This document shows, piece after piece, positions 26,980 through 36,698 of a stretch of DNA of 64,000 nt. The notes below the pieces were generated by a model. That model was given only the letters and a program-made list of their open reading frames with translations, did no database searches and was not told where the DNA came from. The position numbers and the translations under genes were made by a program. The stretch comes from Bacillus_BD sp963765265. GTDB taxonomy: Bacteria; Bacillota; Bacilli; Bacillales; Cytobacillaceae. The first letter of the stretch is position 1; the number at the start of each line of letters is the position of its first letter. The stretch covers positions 1 through 64,000 of the forward strand of contig CAVXVN010000003.1 in the NCBI GenBank assembly GCA_963765265.1, in the 5' to 3' direction.

Positions 26980-27790
26980 CTTGCTTAACCTCCTTTTCCC
27001 AGTTAATGAGGGATAGCAATCTGTCAGAGATTAACTGATAGCCAGCCTGATTGGGGTGGAATTTATCGGAATATAAGTAATCGTTGACAGACAACTGAAA
27101 TAAGTCGAAGGTTGGGACAAAAACGATTTTGTCGAATTGTCCAGCTAATGTCTCTGTTGCATAATTCCATTCACGAACGACATTATTTGTCACGTCACTA
27201 TTTTCCAAGTCAATAAAGGGGTTATATAGACCGAGAACAAAGACTGTAGTTTGATCATTATGTTCGCGAATCGTTGTAAAAATTTGTTGTAGATTTGCTA
27301 AATAGTGCGTTTGCAGCTGCTGTACTTGTGAAAGGTCAAGATTTTCTAAAGTCTCACCTTGTTGAAAAAGATCATTCCCGCCAATGGTCATTAGTACGAC
27401 ATCTGCTTCTTGGATTTGGCGGCCCATTTGCTGTTGCCCCATTTGTTGCAATAATTCTGATGAAGTCTGGCCTTTAATGCCCATATTATAGACAATAAGC
27501 TTCTGTGGGCTTAACTGTTCTTTCAGATTGTCAGTGACAAGACCGACATAGCCTTTTCCTGTTTCATCCCCTGTTCCTCGAGTCAAGGAATCCCCAAGTG
27601 CAACCACTGTCATATCTTTACTTACAGCTGTCTTTTTATTTTCGCTTACCTTTTCGGAAGGTTCCTTTTCTTCCGCAACAGCTGCTTTACCATAGTAAAA
27701 GTCTTGAATCGACCAAGCCAAGCCGAATATCCAAAGCAACGAAAGTAAAACGGCAACGATCGTTGTTATCCGAGTTGCATTTTTTTTCAA
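26972..27790 (-). CDS. membrane-anchored SGNH/GDSL hydrolase
   Basis: 272 residues. An N-terminal signal anchor (TIVAVLLSLLWIFGLAW) precedes an SGNH domain with block I VVALGDSLTRGTGDE (Ser), block II NMGIKGQTSSELL (Gly), block III MTIGGNDLFQQG (Asn) and block V SDKFHPNQAGY (Asp/His). Such enzymes are esterases or lipases, here facing outside. TTG start with AAGGAG eight bases upstream. First gene of an operon with an ABC-2 exporter, hinting that it modifies an exported or envelope lipid or ester; the substrate is not known. Confidence 0.9.
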   Translation of the reverse strand: MKKNATRITTIVAVLLSLLWIFGLAWSIQDFYYGKAAVAEEKEPSEKVSENKKTAVSKDMTVVALGDSLTRGTGDETGKGYVGLVTDNLKEQLSPQKLIVYNMGIKGQTSSELLQQMGQQQMGRQIQEADVVLMTIGGNDLFQQGETLENLDLSQVQQLQTHYLANLQQIFTTIREHNDQTTVFVLGLYNPFIDLENSDVTNNVVREWNYATETLAGQFDKIVFVPTFDLFQLSVNDYLYSDKFHPNQAGYQLISDRLLSLINWEKEVKQDD

Positions 27791-27920
27791 AAAATCATCT
27801 CCTTGGTTGCGAATGATTGAATAGAAGCAAAAATATTTTTTAACTTATCTTGTGAAATAGGCATTACGTTTATTTAATCACAGTTACTCTAGTTAAAAAA
27901 GTTTAGTCTCGTTTTAAAAT

Positions 27921-27957
27921 AAAAAAAGTGAAACCCCCATAATGGAAGTTTCACTTT
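27921..27957 (-). terminator. terminator of ilvD
   Basis: AAAGTGAAAC and GTTTCACTTT pair. Read on the minus strand the hairpin is followed by seven T's. Confidence 0.85.
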
Positions 27958-27967
27958 GAAGTCTTCA

Positions 27968-29663
27968 TTATATTTTCATAACTCCACCTGAGCTTGCGTT
28001 TGTAACAAGCGCAGAGTAGCGTGCTAAGTAACCTTTTTTCACTTTTGGTTCAAAGCCTTTCCAGTTGGCTTTGCGTTTTTCCATTTCTTCATCCGAAATT
28101 TCTAATTTGATTGTACGATTATTCATATCGAGTTCAATGATGTCCCCATCTTCTACAAATGCGATCGGGCCACCCTCTGCTGCTTCTGGAGAAATATGTC
28201 CAATTGAAATACCTCTTGATGCACCTGAGAAACGTCCATCTGTAATCAAACCAACTTTGGCTCCAAGACCACGACCAACGATTTGGGAAGTAGGTGCAAG
28301 CATTTCAGGCATACCTGGTCCACCTTTAGGACCTTCATAGCGGATGACAACAACATGACCTTCTTCTACTTTACCCATAATAATTCCAGAAAGTGCATCT
28401 TCTTGAGAATCAAAGCAAATTGCAGGACCTCTATGGTAGCCGCCAACGGATTTATCAACTGCACCAACTTTGATAATTGAACCATCTGGAGCTAAGTTAC
28501 CGAACAATACAGCAAGACCACCGCGCTCAGAATGTGGATTATCTAATGGATGGATGACATCCTTATCTAAAATTTCGCAACCCTCAACGTTTTCACGAAT
28601 GGATTTACCTGATACGGTCAGACAATCTCCATTAAACGCACCTGGTTTTTTAAGTAATTCATTGATAATGGCACTCACGCCTCCAGCGTTATGCACATCT
28701 TCAATATGATAGTCTGATGCCGGAGCAATTTTTGCAAGATGTGGTACACGGGCTGCAATTTCATTAATACGTTCCATAGAATACTCAACTTCAGCTTCAT
28801 GTGCCAATGCTAATGTGTGCAGAACTGTATTTGTCGATCCACCCATTGCCATATCTAATGCAAATGCATTATCAATTGCATCGATCGTAACGATGTCACG
28901 AGGCTTAATATCCTTTTTAATAAGTTCCATCAATTGTTTAGCTGATTTTTTAACAAATTCTTTACGCTCTTCAGCTACAGCTAAAATCGTACCATTACCA
29001 GGAAGCGCAAGACCAAGACCTTCTGCTAAACAGTTCATGGAGTTTGCTGTAAACATACCTGAACAAGAACCACATGTAGGACAAGCTACTTGCTCGATTT
29101 CTTGCAATCTTGCTGCATCAATATTACCTGCTTGGTAGGCTCCTACACCTTCGAAAACAGATGTTAGAGTCAAGGGCATTACCGCTTGCGTCTGTACCAG
29201 CTTTCATTGGTCCACCACTGACAAAGATGGTTGGAATATTGACGCGAAGAGCTGCCATCATCATTCCTGGTGTGATTTTGTCACAGTTTGGAATACAAAC
29301 CATTCCATCAAACCAGTGTGCAGATACAACTGTTTCAACAGAATCAGCAATAATTTCACGGCTTGGCAATGAATAACGCATACCAATATGACCCATTGCA
29401 ATTCCATCATCAACACCGATTGTATTAAATTCAAAAGGTACACCGCCCGCTTCACGAATGGCTTCCTTTACAATTTTTCCGAATTCTTGTAAATGAACAT
29501 GTCCAGGAACGATATCAATATAAGAGTTACATACCGCAATAAACGGTTTGCCGAAATCCTCTTCTTTAACACCAGCTGCACGCAACAAGCTACGATGCGG
29601 TGCACGGTCGACTCCTTGTGTAATCATATCACTACGTAATTCTGCCAATCTTATTCCCTCCAA
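27968..29663 (-). pseudogene. ilvD: dihydroxy-acid dehydratase, frame broken
   Basis: About 565 residues after joining frames. The Fe-S enzyme of valine, leucine and isoleucine synthesis. Cluster and active-site motifs are visible: AVCNSYIDIVPGHVHL and PNCDKITPGMMMAALR in the first part, CPTCGSCSGMFTANSMNCL after the break, and DGRFSGASRGISIGH near the end. One +1 shift near 29165 splits it after FVSGGPMKAGTDASG; the second part resumes with TSVFEGVGAYQAG. A conserved housekeeping protein, so sequence error is more likely than loss. No T-box leader is seen upstream, and no other ilv genes adjoin. Confidence 0.95.
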
Positions 29664-30125
29664 TTTTTACCAATAATAATCATTCGACAATTTTTTAACT
29701 TTTTCCTATTTTATCACTATTAAGCGAATAAGTGTAGGATTTTTGGTTTGGTAGAAGGTGGAGGATTTGGCGAATGGAAGGTTGAATGATTCATTTTTGT
29801 TAAAATAGGACTTTCAATCTTTTAAAGTTAATTACTAGGTTCATCATTTGTATAATTATACTAAGAAATTTTTTTTAGGCTTGATTGTATTTTAAACCGA
29901 TGATTAATTGTAAAGAGTTAGGTACTTATTGCATAATTAAGCCTTTTATTAAGAACCATAATAAAAAACCGGTAAAACAATGCGATAATTCTTTTAACTA
30001 CTTATTCGTATCGAGGCTTTAGATAGAAGTAACGAATCGAACGAGAGAGAATGTCAGGAGAACTTTAATTCTTTGACAGTCGTTATTTCTTATATTAAGA
30101 TAATTAAATTGATAAAACCAATAAA
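29664..30125. other. 478-bp AT-rich intergenic region between divergent genes
   Basis: Holds the promoters of ilvD (minus) and of the ABC importer (plus). TTGACA at 30073-30078 is a good -35 but has no well-spaced -10. No T-box, S-box or other riboswitch pattern is recognised, and no open frame with a ribosome binding site. Confidence 0.45.
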
Positions 30126-30141
30126 ATAAGGAGGAAATGAA

Positions 30142-30972
30142 ATGAAGAAATTTTCAATATTACTTTTACTACTATGTAGTTTTAGTATCATACTTGCTGC
30201 ATGTGGTACGAATAAAGCGAATCCAGAAACTGCTGAACAAAACAACGCGACTGAGAAAGAAGGAGCAGAAGATCTCCTTGCGAAAATCAAAGAAGAGGGA
30301 AAAATTGTGATTGGAACTGAAGGTACATATGCTCCGTTTACTTTCCATGATGAGAGTGGTAAATTAACTGGTTTCGATGTTGAAGTTGCTCAAGAAGTGG
30401 CTAACCGTTTAGGTGTCGAAGCTGAATTTTTGGAAACACAATGGGATGCAATGTTTGCTGGATTAGATTCGAAACGGTTTGATATGGTGGCAAACCAAGT
30501 AGGAATTAAACCAGAACGTCAGGAAAAGTATGATTTTTCAGTTCCTTATATTACTTCAAAGGCCGTATTAATCACGCATGAAAGCAATGATACAGTCAAG
30601 AGCTTTGAAGATATTAAAGGGTTGAAAGCGGCTCAAACGATGACAAGCAATTATGGCGATTTAGCCCGATCCTATGGGGCAGAAGTTATAGGGATAGAAG
30701 GGTTCACTCAAGCGATTGAATTGATTAATTCAAAACGTGCAGACGTAACAATAAACGATAATATTTCATTTCTTGATTATAAAAAGAAACAGCCCAACGC
30801 TCAAGTTAAAATTGTAGCTGAAAAAGAAGAAGCAAGCCAAAGTGGATTAATGTTCCGTAAAGGGAGTGAAACTCTTGTAGAGGAAGTTAATAAAGCTTTA
30901 AATGGAATGATTGAAGATGGCACCTATTTGAAAATATCTGAGAAATGGTTTGGTGTAGATGTTCTTAAATAA
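30142..30972 (+). CDS. amino acid ABC transporter substrate-binding lipoprotein (cystine-type)
   Basis: 276 residues. A lipoprotein signal (LLLLLCSFSIILAACG; Cys near residue 21 is lipidated) is followed by a SBP_bac_3 fold with GTEGTYAPFTFHDESGKLTG, FDVEVAQEVANRLG and FDMVANQVGIKPER. The pattern and length resemble B. subtilis TcyA, a cystine binder. The convergent D-cysteine desulfhydrase supports cysteine/cystine as substrate. AAGGAGG precedes the ATG. The permease gene overlaps its end by 14 bases. Confidence 0.88.
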   Translation: MKKFSILLLLLCSFSIILAACGTNKANPETAEQNNATEKEGAEDLLAKIKEEGKIVIGTEGTYAPFTFHDESGKLTGFDVEVAQEVANRLGVEAEFLETQWDAMFAGLDSKRFDMVANQVGIKPERQEKYDFSVPYITSKAVLITHESNDTVKSFEDIKGLKAAQTMTSNYGDLARSYGAEVIGIEGFTQAIELINSKRADVTINDNISFLDYKKKQPNAQVKIVAEKEEASQSGLMFRKGSETLVEEVNKALNGMIEDGTYLKISEKWFGVDVLK

Positions 30973-31660
30973 TATTATTGCGGATCCAGATAGGACAGCA
31001 AGATTGATTGAAATAGCTAAAAGTTCCCTTCAGCCATTGCTGGAGGGGGCTATTCTTTATACCATTCCTTTAACAATCATTACGTTTATTTGTGGATTAC
31101 TACTAGCTGTATTAACGGCGTTAGCTCGCTTGTCATCTGTAAAATTTCTTCAAATCATTGCCAGAATCTATGTGTCCGTTATAAGAGGAACTCCGTTACT
31201 TGTGCAATTATTTATTATATTTTATGGGTTGCCAACTTTAGGAATTATTATCGATCCGTTTCCATCAGCAGTCATTGGCTTTTCATTAAATGTTGGAGCA
31301 TATGCATCCGAAATTATAAGAGCAGCGATTGTTTCCATTCCTAAAGGCCAATGGGAGGCGGCTTACTCGTTAGGCATGTCATATCCAAAAGCATTAAAAC
31401 GTGTTATTCTTCCACAGGCATCAAGGGTTTCTCTCCCACCTCTATCCAATACATTTATTAGTTTGGTTAAGGATACCTCGCTAGCAGCAATGATCCTTGT
31501 AACGGAAATGTTTAGAAGGGCACAGGAAATTGCCGCTACGAATTATGAATTTTTGCTTTTGTATAGCGAAGTAGCTCTTATTTATTGGATTATTTGTTTC
31601 CTACTATCAATCATACAAAGCAAACTTGAAAGTAAAATGGATCGGTATGTGGCAAAATAA
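30959..31660 (+). CDS. amino acid ABC transporter permease
   Basis: 233 residues. HisM/TcyB-type permease with about five helices. The ATPase-coupling EAA loop is present as AAYSLGMSYPKALKRVILPQ near residue 135, and YVSVIRGTPLLVQLFI near residue 75 is the family signature. Probably a homodimer in the complex. Between the binding protein and the ATPase in a three-gene operon. Confidence 0.92.
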   Translation: MFLNNIIADPDRTARLIEIAKSSLQPLLEGAILYTIPLTIITFICGLLLAVLTALARLSSVKFLQIIARIYVSVIRGTPLLVQLFIIFYGLPTLGIIIDPFPSAVIGFSLNVGAYASEIIRAAIVSIPKGQWEAAYSLGMSYPKALKRVILPQASRVSLPPLSNTFISLVKDTSLAAMILVTEMFRRAQEIAATNYEFLLLYSEVALIYWIICFLLSIIQSKLESKMDRYVAK

Positions 31661-31709
31661 TCTCGGAGTGTTTAACGGAACTAAGGCATTTTGAATAAGG
31701 AGTTCATCC

Positions 31710-32444
31710 ATGATTAGTATAAAAAATTTACATAAAAGATTTGATGAATTGGAAGTATTAAAGGGAATCGACTTAGAAGTGGAAAAAGGAAAAGTGATCG
31801 TTCTAATCGGACCCTCTGGTTCAGGAAAAACAACCTTTCTCAGGTGTCTTAATGTGCTGGAGACTCCGACGGCAGGCACGATTTCGATTGAAGATCAATC
31901 CCTTGATTTTTCCCAGCCAGTACCAAAAAAGAAGATTCCTTCATTTCGGAGTTTAACGGGAATGGTTTTTCAAAGCTACAATCTTTTTCCTCATATGACT
32001 GCATTAGAAAATGTGATGGAAGGGCCCATTACCGTAAAAAGAGAGACGAAAGAGACGGTTCGAAAAAAAGCCGAATCTCTTCTAGCAAAAGTAGGACTAG
32101 GAGATAAGCTCGATTATTATCCATTTCAGCTGTCGGGTGGTCAACAGCAACGTGTAGGAATTGCACGAGCATTGGCAATGGAGCCGAAGGTCATGCTCTT
32201 TGATGAACCCACATCTGCACTTGATCCTGAGCTTGTGGGCGAAGTATTAAAAGTGATGAAAGACCTTGCGAGTGAAGGGATGACGATGATCGTTGTCACT
32301 CATGAAATGAGGTTTGCCAAAGAAGTGGCAGATGAAGTTCTCTTTATGGATGGGGGCGTAATCGTCGAACGTAGCAAGCCCGAAGACATATTTACGAATC
32401 CGAAAGAAGAACGGACAAAGCGGTTTTTAAGTCTTATTCAATAA
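31710..32444 (+). CDS. amino acid ABC transporter ATP-binding protein
   Basis: 244 residues. Walker A GPSGSGKTTFLRCLN (near residue 34), Q-loop GMVFQSYNLFPH, signature LSGGQQQRVGIARAL, Walker B VMLFDEPTSALDPE and VTHEM. Typical GlnQ/TcyC-type polar amino acid ATPase. AAGGAG precedes the ATG, 49 bases after the permease stop. A strong hairpin after the stop ends the operon. Confidence 0.94.
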   Translation: MISIKNLHKRFDELEVLKGIDLEVEKGKVIVLIGPSGSGKTTFLRCLNVLETPTAGTISIEDQSLDFSQPVPKKKIPSFRSLTGMVFQSYNLFPHMTALENVMEGPITVKRETKETVRKKAESLLAKVGLGDKLDYYPFQLSGGQQQRVGIARALAMEPKVMLFDEPTSALDPELVGEVLKVMKDLASEGMTMIVVTHEMRFAKEVADEVLFMDGGVIVERSKPEDIFTNPKEERTKRFLSLIQ

Positions 32445-32450
32445 GGTAAG

Positions 32451-32499
32451 AAAAAAGTGAAGGGAGGAAAGAAAAATGCCTCTCTCTTCACTTTTTTTG
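32451..32499. terminator. bidirectional terminator
   Basis: AAAAAAGTGAAGGGAGG and CCTCTCTCTTCACTTTTTTT pair around an 11-base loop. It serves the importer operon and possibly the opposing desulfhydrase gene. Confidence 0.85.
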
Positions 32500-32564
32500 T
32501 TAAGTATATACCTTTTAAAGTCAACACTTGTTAAAAAATAGCTACTAAGTTTGCGAAGATAGCC

Positions 32565-33560
32565 TTATTGAAATAGAGCCGTATTCGCATACAATGCAGG
32601 AGATCCGCCAGAATGGACAAACAAAATATTGTCTTCTTTGTTAAAATGACCTTTATGAATTAAATCAATGAGTCCTGCTGCAGCTTTGCCTGTATAGACA
32701 GGATCAAGCAAAATCCCTTCGGTTCTTGCCATGAGCTTGACGGCTTCCACCATTTCAGGTGTAGGTATCGCATATCCTGGTCCGACATACTCACCAAAGT
32801 TTGTTACAGCATCCTTCTTGATGGAATTTGGAATACCCAGATGGGTGGAAGTTTCTTCAACAAGTTTAAACACTTTTTCTTCTTGTTCCGCTTTTCCTCT
32901 GCTAACGTTGATTCCGATTACTGGGACCCCGCTGCGATTACCAGAAAAACCGGTTACTAATCCTGCCTGCATTCCACCGCTACCACTCACACAAACGACT
33001 GTATTCACATTGATACCAAGATCGAAGGTCTGTGCCAAAATTTCTTCTGCACAAGCGACATATCCTGTTGCGCCAATGACATTAGATCCCCCAACTGGAA
33101 TTAAATAGGGGTGATGTCCATTCTCAGAAACCTCTTTTGCTACTTCTTCCATTTCTTTCATTAGGTCTGCACCATTAGGGACGATTTTGATATTCTCAGC
33201 ACCTAATAAATGATAGAGAAAATAGTTCCCGTTATAATCTGGTTCCGTACTTTCTTCAATACCCTCTTCCAACACAAGAATGCATTTCATATTTTCTTTT
33301 ACGGCAGCGGCTAAGGTTAAGCGGCAATGATTGGATTGAATGCCCCCGCAGGTGATGATTGTATCAGCGCCTTTTTTTAGTGCATCTGCCATAAGAAACT
33401 CTAATTTTCTCGTTTTATTTCCACCAGCAGTAAGACCCAGTAGATCATCTCTTTTTATATAAATAGTAGGTCCACCAAGAGCTTCTGAAAAATGAGCTAA
33501 CTTTTCAATAGGTGTATAGGATAATGTGTAACGCTGTCTAGGGAATTGAGCTAAATTCAT
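32565..33560 (-). CDS. dcyD: D-cysteine desulfhydrase (ACC deaminase family)
   Basis: About 331 residues. PLP enzyme of fold type II. YIKRDDLLGLTAGGNKTRKL holds the PLP lysine near residue 50, CGGIQSNHCRLTLAAA and SGSGGMQAGLV contact cofactor and substrate, and DPVYTGKAAAGLID closes the fold. D-cysteine desulfhydrase releases pyruvate, ammonia and sulfide; the close relative ACC deaminase cannot be fully excluded. ATG 33560 follows GGAGGAG. Convergent with a cystine-type importer, a pairing also known in enterobacteria (dcyD near tcyJ/L/N). Confidence 0.85.
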   Translation of the reverse strand: MNLAQFPRQRYTLSYTPIEKLAHFSEALGGPTIYIKRDDLLGLTAGGNKTRKLEFLMADALKKGADTIITCGGIQSNHCRLTLAAAVKENMKCILVLEEGIEESTEPDYNGNYFLYHLLGAENIKIVPNGADLMKEMEEVAKEVSENGHHPYLIPVGGSNVIGATGYVACAEEILAQTFDLGINVNTVVCVSGSGGMQAGLVTGFSGNRSGVPVIGINVSRGKAEQEEKVFKLVEETSTHLGIPNSIKKDAVTNFGEYVGPGYAIPTPEMVEAVKLMARTEGILLDPVYTGKAAAGLIDLIHKGHFNKEDNILFVHSGGSPALYANTALFQ

Positions 33561-33623
33561 ATTTAATCTCCTCCAGTATGTTTTTAATGGTGTAATTGTA
33601 AAAAGATATACCATTTCTCTATT

Positions 33624-34853
33624 CTAATCTAATGCTTCTAATAGAAGGAAGCTAGTAAGTAAATGAATGGCAGTTCGCTCGTTTTCGTAGCACAAATCAA
33701 ATAGATCCCTGATTCGGTTCAATCGATAAAGCAATGTGTTTCGATGGATGCAAAGCCGCGTAGCGGTGGAATCCTTGTTATGCATAGTCGTACTATAGAC
33801 ATGAAGGGTTTTATAGTATTCTGTATTATGGATTTGGTCATAACTACGTATTTGCTCAATCGCAGGGTGAAGGTATGCCTCAGGCGTTTCATCCTCTGAC
33901 AAGGTAAGAAACATATGCATGGGTGCATAGTCATTATAGATGCCAAGAGTCTTCCCGTTTTTCTTCATTACTAGTTTAGCAGTTAGCAGCGCCTGTTTGT
34001 AGTATGTTGGTATGTCATAAAAGTTATTAAAACAATTACTTATCCCACTGACTAAGTTATGACCTTCAAGAAATTTTAAGATTTGTTTAATAAACGAGTT
34101 ATCTGCAGGTTGAAAATCTGAAGAGTCCAATTCACCCAATAGGATAACAATGGAATCTTCGTAAATTACAGATATGATATTGCGGTATAGTAAAGAGAGT
34201 TCAGTAACTGCAGATGCGGCAAAGGATTTCTTTGCCGTATGTGTACCTATAGGGGTTACAAGCAGCGCATAGTCCCCTAATACATATTTGTGTAAACTGG
34301 TTTCAGCATGGTTCTTTACCTGATAGGATGCATCCTTTTTGAGCATATCTTGAAGGTATAATGAGGGCGATGGTCTCCAAAGGTTATTTTTGAGCTTGTT
34401 ACGGATTTCTATATTTAATGCATTTAATACAAGCTGAGCCAGTTCTATGTCCTCTTCGCAAAAAGGTCTTGTACCCAATAGTATTTCCAGATGACCAAAT
34501 ATACGATCATCTTTATATAAAGTCCCCATTATTCTCGGTACATTTGTAGCCAATCCCCAGTTTGCATAGAACGGTCTAAATTTGTCTGCTTTTTCATTTG
34601 AAAGTAAAGTCCGGTACTCCCAAACGGTTTCAAGAGATAGAATTTTATTTTCTATAAGCGTGTCCCAAATGGGGTCTCCAATCGGATGATGTGGAAACTG
34701 ACTGATAATACGATAGTTATCATCCGTAAAAACTACGGGGCTATTAAAAATCTCATTTGCTATTTTTATGATGGCGTTTATTCCACCATTTAACATGGCT
34801 TCAAAGACCATTTTGTATGCGCCTTCATTTTTATGAGTGGATTCTGTTTTCAT
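33624..34853 (-). CDS. PucR/CdaR-type transcriptional regulator
   Basis: About 409 residues. An N-terminal sensor-like region (~1-150, FNSPVVFTDDNYRIISQFPH, GHLEILLGTRPFCEEDIELA) looks GAF-like, a central GGDEF-related region follows, and the C-terminal HTH_30 domain contains ATRLCIHRNTLLYRLNRIRD. ATG 34853 has AAGAGGTG upstream. Its stop is 63 bases from the desulfhydrase start, so it may be co-transcribed with it and control D-cysteine use. The ligand is unknown. Confidence 0.87.
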   Translation of the reverse strand: MKTESTHKNEGAYKMVFEAMLNGGINAIIKIANEIFNSPVVFTDDNYRIISQFPHHPIGDPIWDTLIENKILSLETVWEYRTLLSNEKADKFRPFYANWGLATNVPRIMGTLYKDDRIFGHLEILLGTRPFCEEDIELAQLVLNALNIEIRNKLKNNLWRPSPSLYLQDMLKKDASYQVKNHAETSLHKYVLGDYALLVTPIGTHTAKKSFAASAVTELSLLYRNIISVIYEDSIVILLGELDSSDFQPADNSFIKQILKFLEGHNLVSGISNCFNNFYDIPTYYKQALLTAKLVMKKNGKTLGIYNDYAPMHMFLTLSEDETPEAYLHPAIEQIRSYDQIHNTEYYKTLHVYSTTMHNKDSTATRLCIHRNTLLYRLNRIRDLFDLCYENERTAIHLLTSFLLLEALD

Positions 34854-35069
34854 GTTACACCTCTTTGTCAAAATGCACAATTTAACGATAATAAATTGTC
34901 GAATGTAGACTATACATTACTATCATATCTGAACTATTATTAAATTACAAAGAGATTTACATAGTTGTTGTTTTCGCACAACATTGGATTATCTTCGTGT
35001 TTTTATAGTAAGATACATCATAATTTCGTTTCTAAATTCATTATTTATGACAACAAGGAGGAAATTCGA

Positions 35070-35843
35070 ATGAATTCTAATAAAATGTTTGATTTGACAG
35101 GAAGAGTAGCCGTCGTTACAGGGGCTTCATCTGGGTTGGGTGTACAAATGGCGAAAGCGCTTGCAAGACATGGAGCTGATATTGCTATATTAGCAAGACG
35201 TAAAGAGAAAATGGAGTCTGTTTCTACAGAAATTAGAGATTTAGGTGTTAGATGTCTAGCAGTACAATGTGATGTGACGAGTTCTGAGTCTGTAATTGCT
35301 GCAGTTGAAGCGGTGAAGGCGGAATATGGCACCGTAGATATCGTTGTTAACAATGCAGGTACTGGCCTAGTAGGTCCTGCGGAAGATACGACGGATGAAG
35401 ACTTAATACATACACTTTCAGTAGATGTAAGTGGAGTGTTCAGAGTGGCTCGTGAGTTTGGTAAGCTTATGCTTGAAAAGAAATACGGACGTATCATCAA
35501 TATTGCATCTATCTATGGAATGGTTGGAAACATGGCTCTACCTAGTGCTCCATATCATACTGCAAAAGGTGCTGTAGTGAATCTAACGAGAGCATTAGCA
35601 GCTGAGTGGGGTAAACATAATATAACGGTCAATTCCATTTGTCCAGGTTATTTTGCAACAGAATTAACAGTAGACACACTAAATACAGAGTCCTTTACAG
35701 AATATATGCAATCCCATGTACCTGTTGGCCGCTATGGAAAAGAAGGAGAACTAGATTCCACAGTGGTATACCTTTCATCCGATGCATCTGCATATGTGAA
35801 TGGCGTAATATTACCAGTTGATGGTGGTTATACTTCTATTTAA
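35070..35843 (+). CDS. SDR family oxidoreductase
   Basis: 257 residues. Rossmann motif TGASSGLGVQMAKALARHG near residue 17, NNAGTG, catalytic Ser in INIASIYG and the YHTAKGA Tyr/Lys pair near residue 160. Closest in style to gluconate 5-dehydrogenase and 3-oxoacyl-ACP reductase-like enzymes; cofactor and substrate are not determined. ATG 35070 has AAGGAGG eight bases upstream. Divergent from the PucR gene, which might control it. Confidence 0.9.
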   Translation: MNSNKMFDLTGRVAVVTGASSGLGVQMAKALARHGADIAILARRKEKMESVSTEIRDLGVRCLAVQCDVTSSESVIAAVEAVKAEYGTVDIVVNNAGTGLVGPAEDTTDEDLIHTLSVDVSGVFRVAREFGKLMLEKKYGRIINIASIYGMVGNMALPSAPYHTAKGAVVNLTRALAAEWGKHNITVNSICPGYFATELTVDTLNTESFTEYMQSHVPVGRYGKEGELDSTVVYLSSDASAYVNGVILPVDGGYTSI

Positions 35844-35903
35844 GATTTCATTTGATTAAATATATTGTAGGCATTTACTGAAAATTGACGACATCCTAAC
35901 CAA

Positions 35904-35950
35904 AGAAAAGATAGACCCCTCATTTAGAAAAGCGGGGTCTATTTTTCTTT
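35904..35950. terminator. terminator between the SDR and glycosylase genes
   Basis: ATAGACCCC and GGGGTCTAT with flanking A's and T's, able to serve both convergent genes. Confidence 0.8.
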
Positions 35951-35977
35951 TCGTTATAATTACCGAAGACAACGATC

Positions 35978-36580
35978 TCAATTCGAAGTAGCTGTTTTTT
36001 TATGTCTGGACACAAATGTATTTCCAGTTATCCAGAAACGCCAAGGATAATCTTTTGCTTCTCCGGTATTGTCGATTCCAACACGGGGTCCAACTGAAAT
36101 ATGATCTGGAATCATTCCCGAAGCTATGTACAGAGGAGATTTTGAAAAAGAATGCCCATAATCATCCATTGTAATACCAAGTGCCTTTGTTAATTTTCCA
36201 GGTCCATTGGTTAGATTTTTCATATTGTCCGTACCACGACGAACCTTCATTAATTCATGCCCTCTAAATGGTTCAATCGCTCGTATTAAAATCGCTTCAG
36301 GCTTTTCGGTAGGACCACTTACAACATTCACAAGGGTATGGGTATGCATCGTATAGGTATAAACAAAGCCTGCTTCGCCAAACATGATTTCCGTTCGCTT
36401 AGTTCGTCGGTTTCCGAAACTGTGTGCAGCCCGGTCTTCAGGACCCATATAAGCCTCCGTTTCTACAATATATCCAGCGGCGATACCTTCTGCTGTTTCT
36501 TTTACTAGAAGACAGCCAAGTAAACTTTTGCTTAGCTCAAGTATTGGCTTTTGAAAAAAATCAGGTTGTAAGGGTTTCAT
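35978..36580 (-). CDS. 3-methyladenine DNA glycosylase (AAG/Mpg family)
   Basis: About 200 residues. Base-excision repair enzyme that removes alkylated purines. GYIVETEAYMGPEDRAAHSF near residue 35 holds the catalytic Glu, MFGEAGFVYTYTMHTHTLVN forms the DNA-facing core, and NGPGKLTKALGI is conserved. The usual tyrosine-rich VYxxYG segment is replaced by TYTMHTH, as in some Bacillus members. ATG 36580 follows AGGAG by eight bases. Confidence 0.92.
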   Translation of the reverse strand: MKPLQPDFFQKPILELSKSLLGCLLVKETAEGIAAGYIVETEAYMGPEDRAAHSFGNRRTKRTEIMFGEAGFVYTYTMHTHTLVNVVSGPTEKPEAILIRAIEPFRGHELMKVRRGTDNMKNLTNGPGKLTKALGITMDDYGHSFSKSPLYIASGMIPDHISVGPRVGIDNTGEAKDYPWRFWITGNTFVSRHKKTATSN

Positions 36581-36698
36581 TGTATGCACTCCTGAAAAAG
36601 GTTGATTTCTTTAATTTTACCCAAGTGGTACAAATTACTCCATTTTTCGTATAATTGCTATAATGATGAAGTGAAAAAGAAGATAGGATGTGAAAGAA

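Noticed and set aside
24083..29663. Numerous open frames antisense to dedA, the ABC exporter, the GDSL gene and ilvD
   Set aside because: They mirror strongly conserved genes, lack ribosome binding sites and show no domain features.
29664..30141. T-box or other amino acid riboswitch upstream of ilvD
   Set aside because: No T-box sequence, specifier stem or antiterminator pattern could be found on the minus strand.
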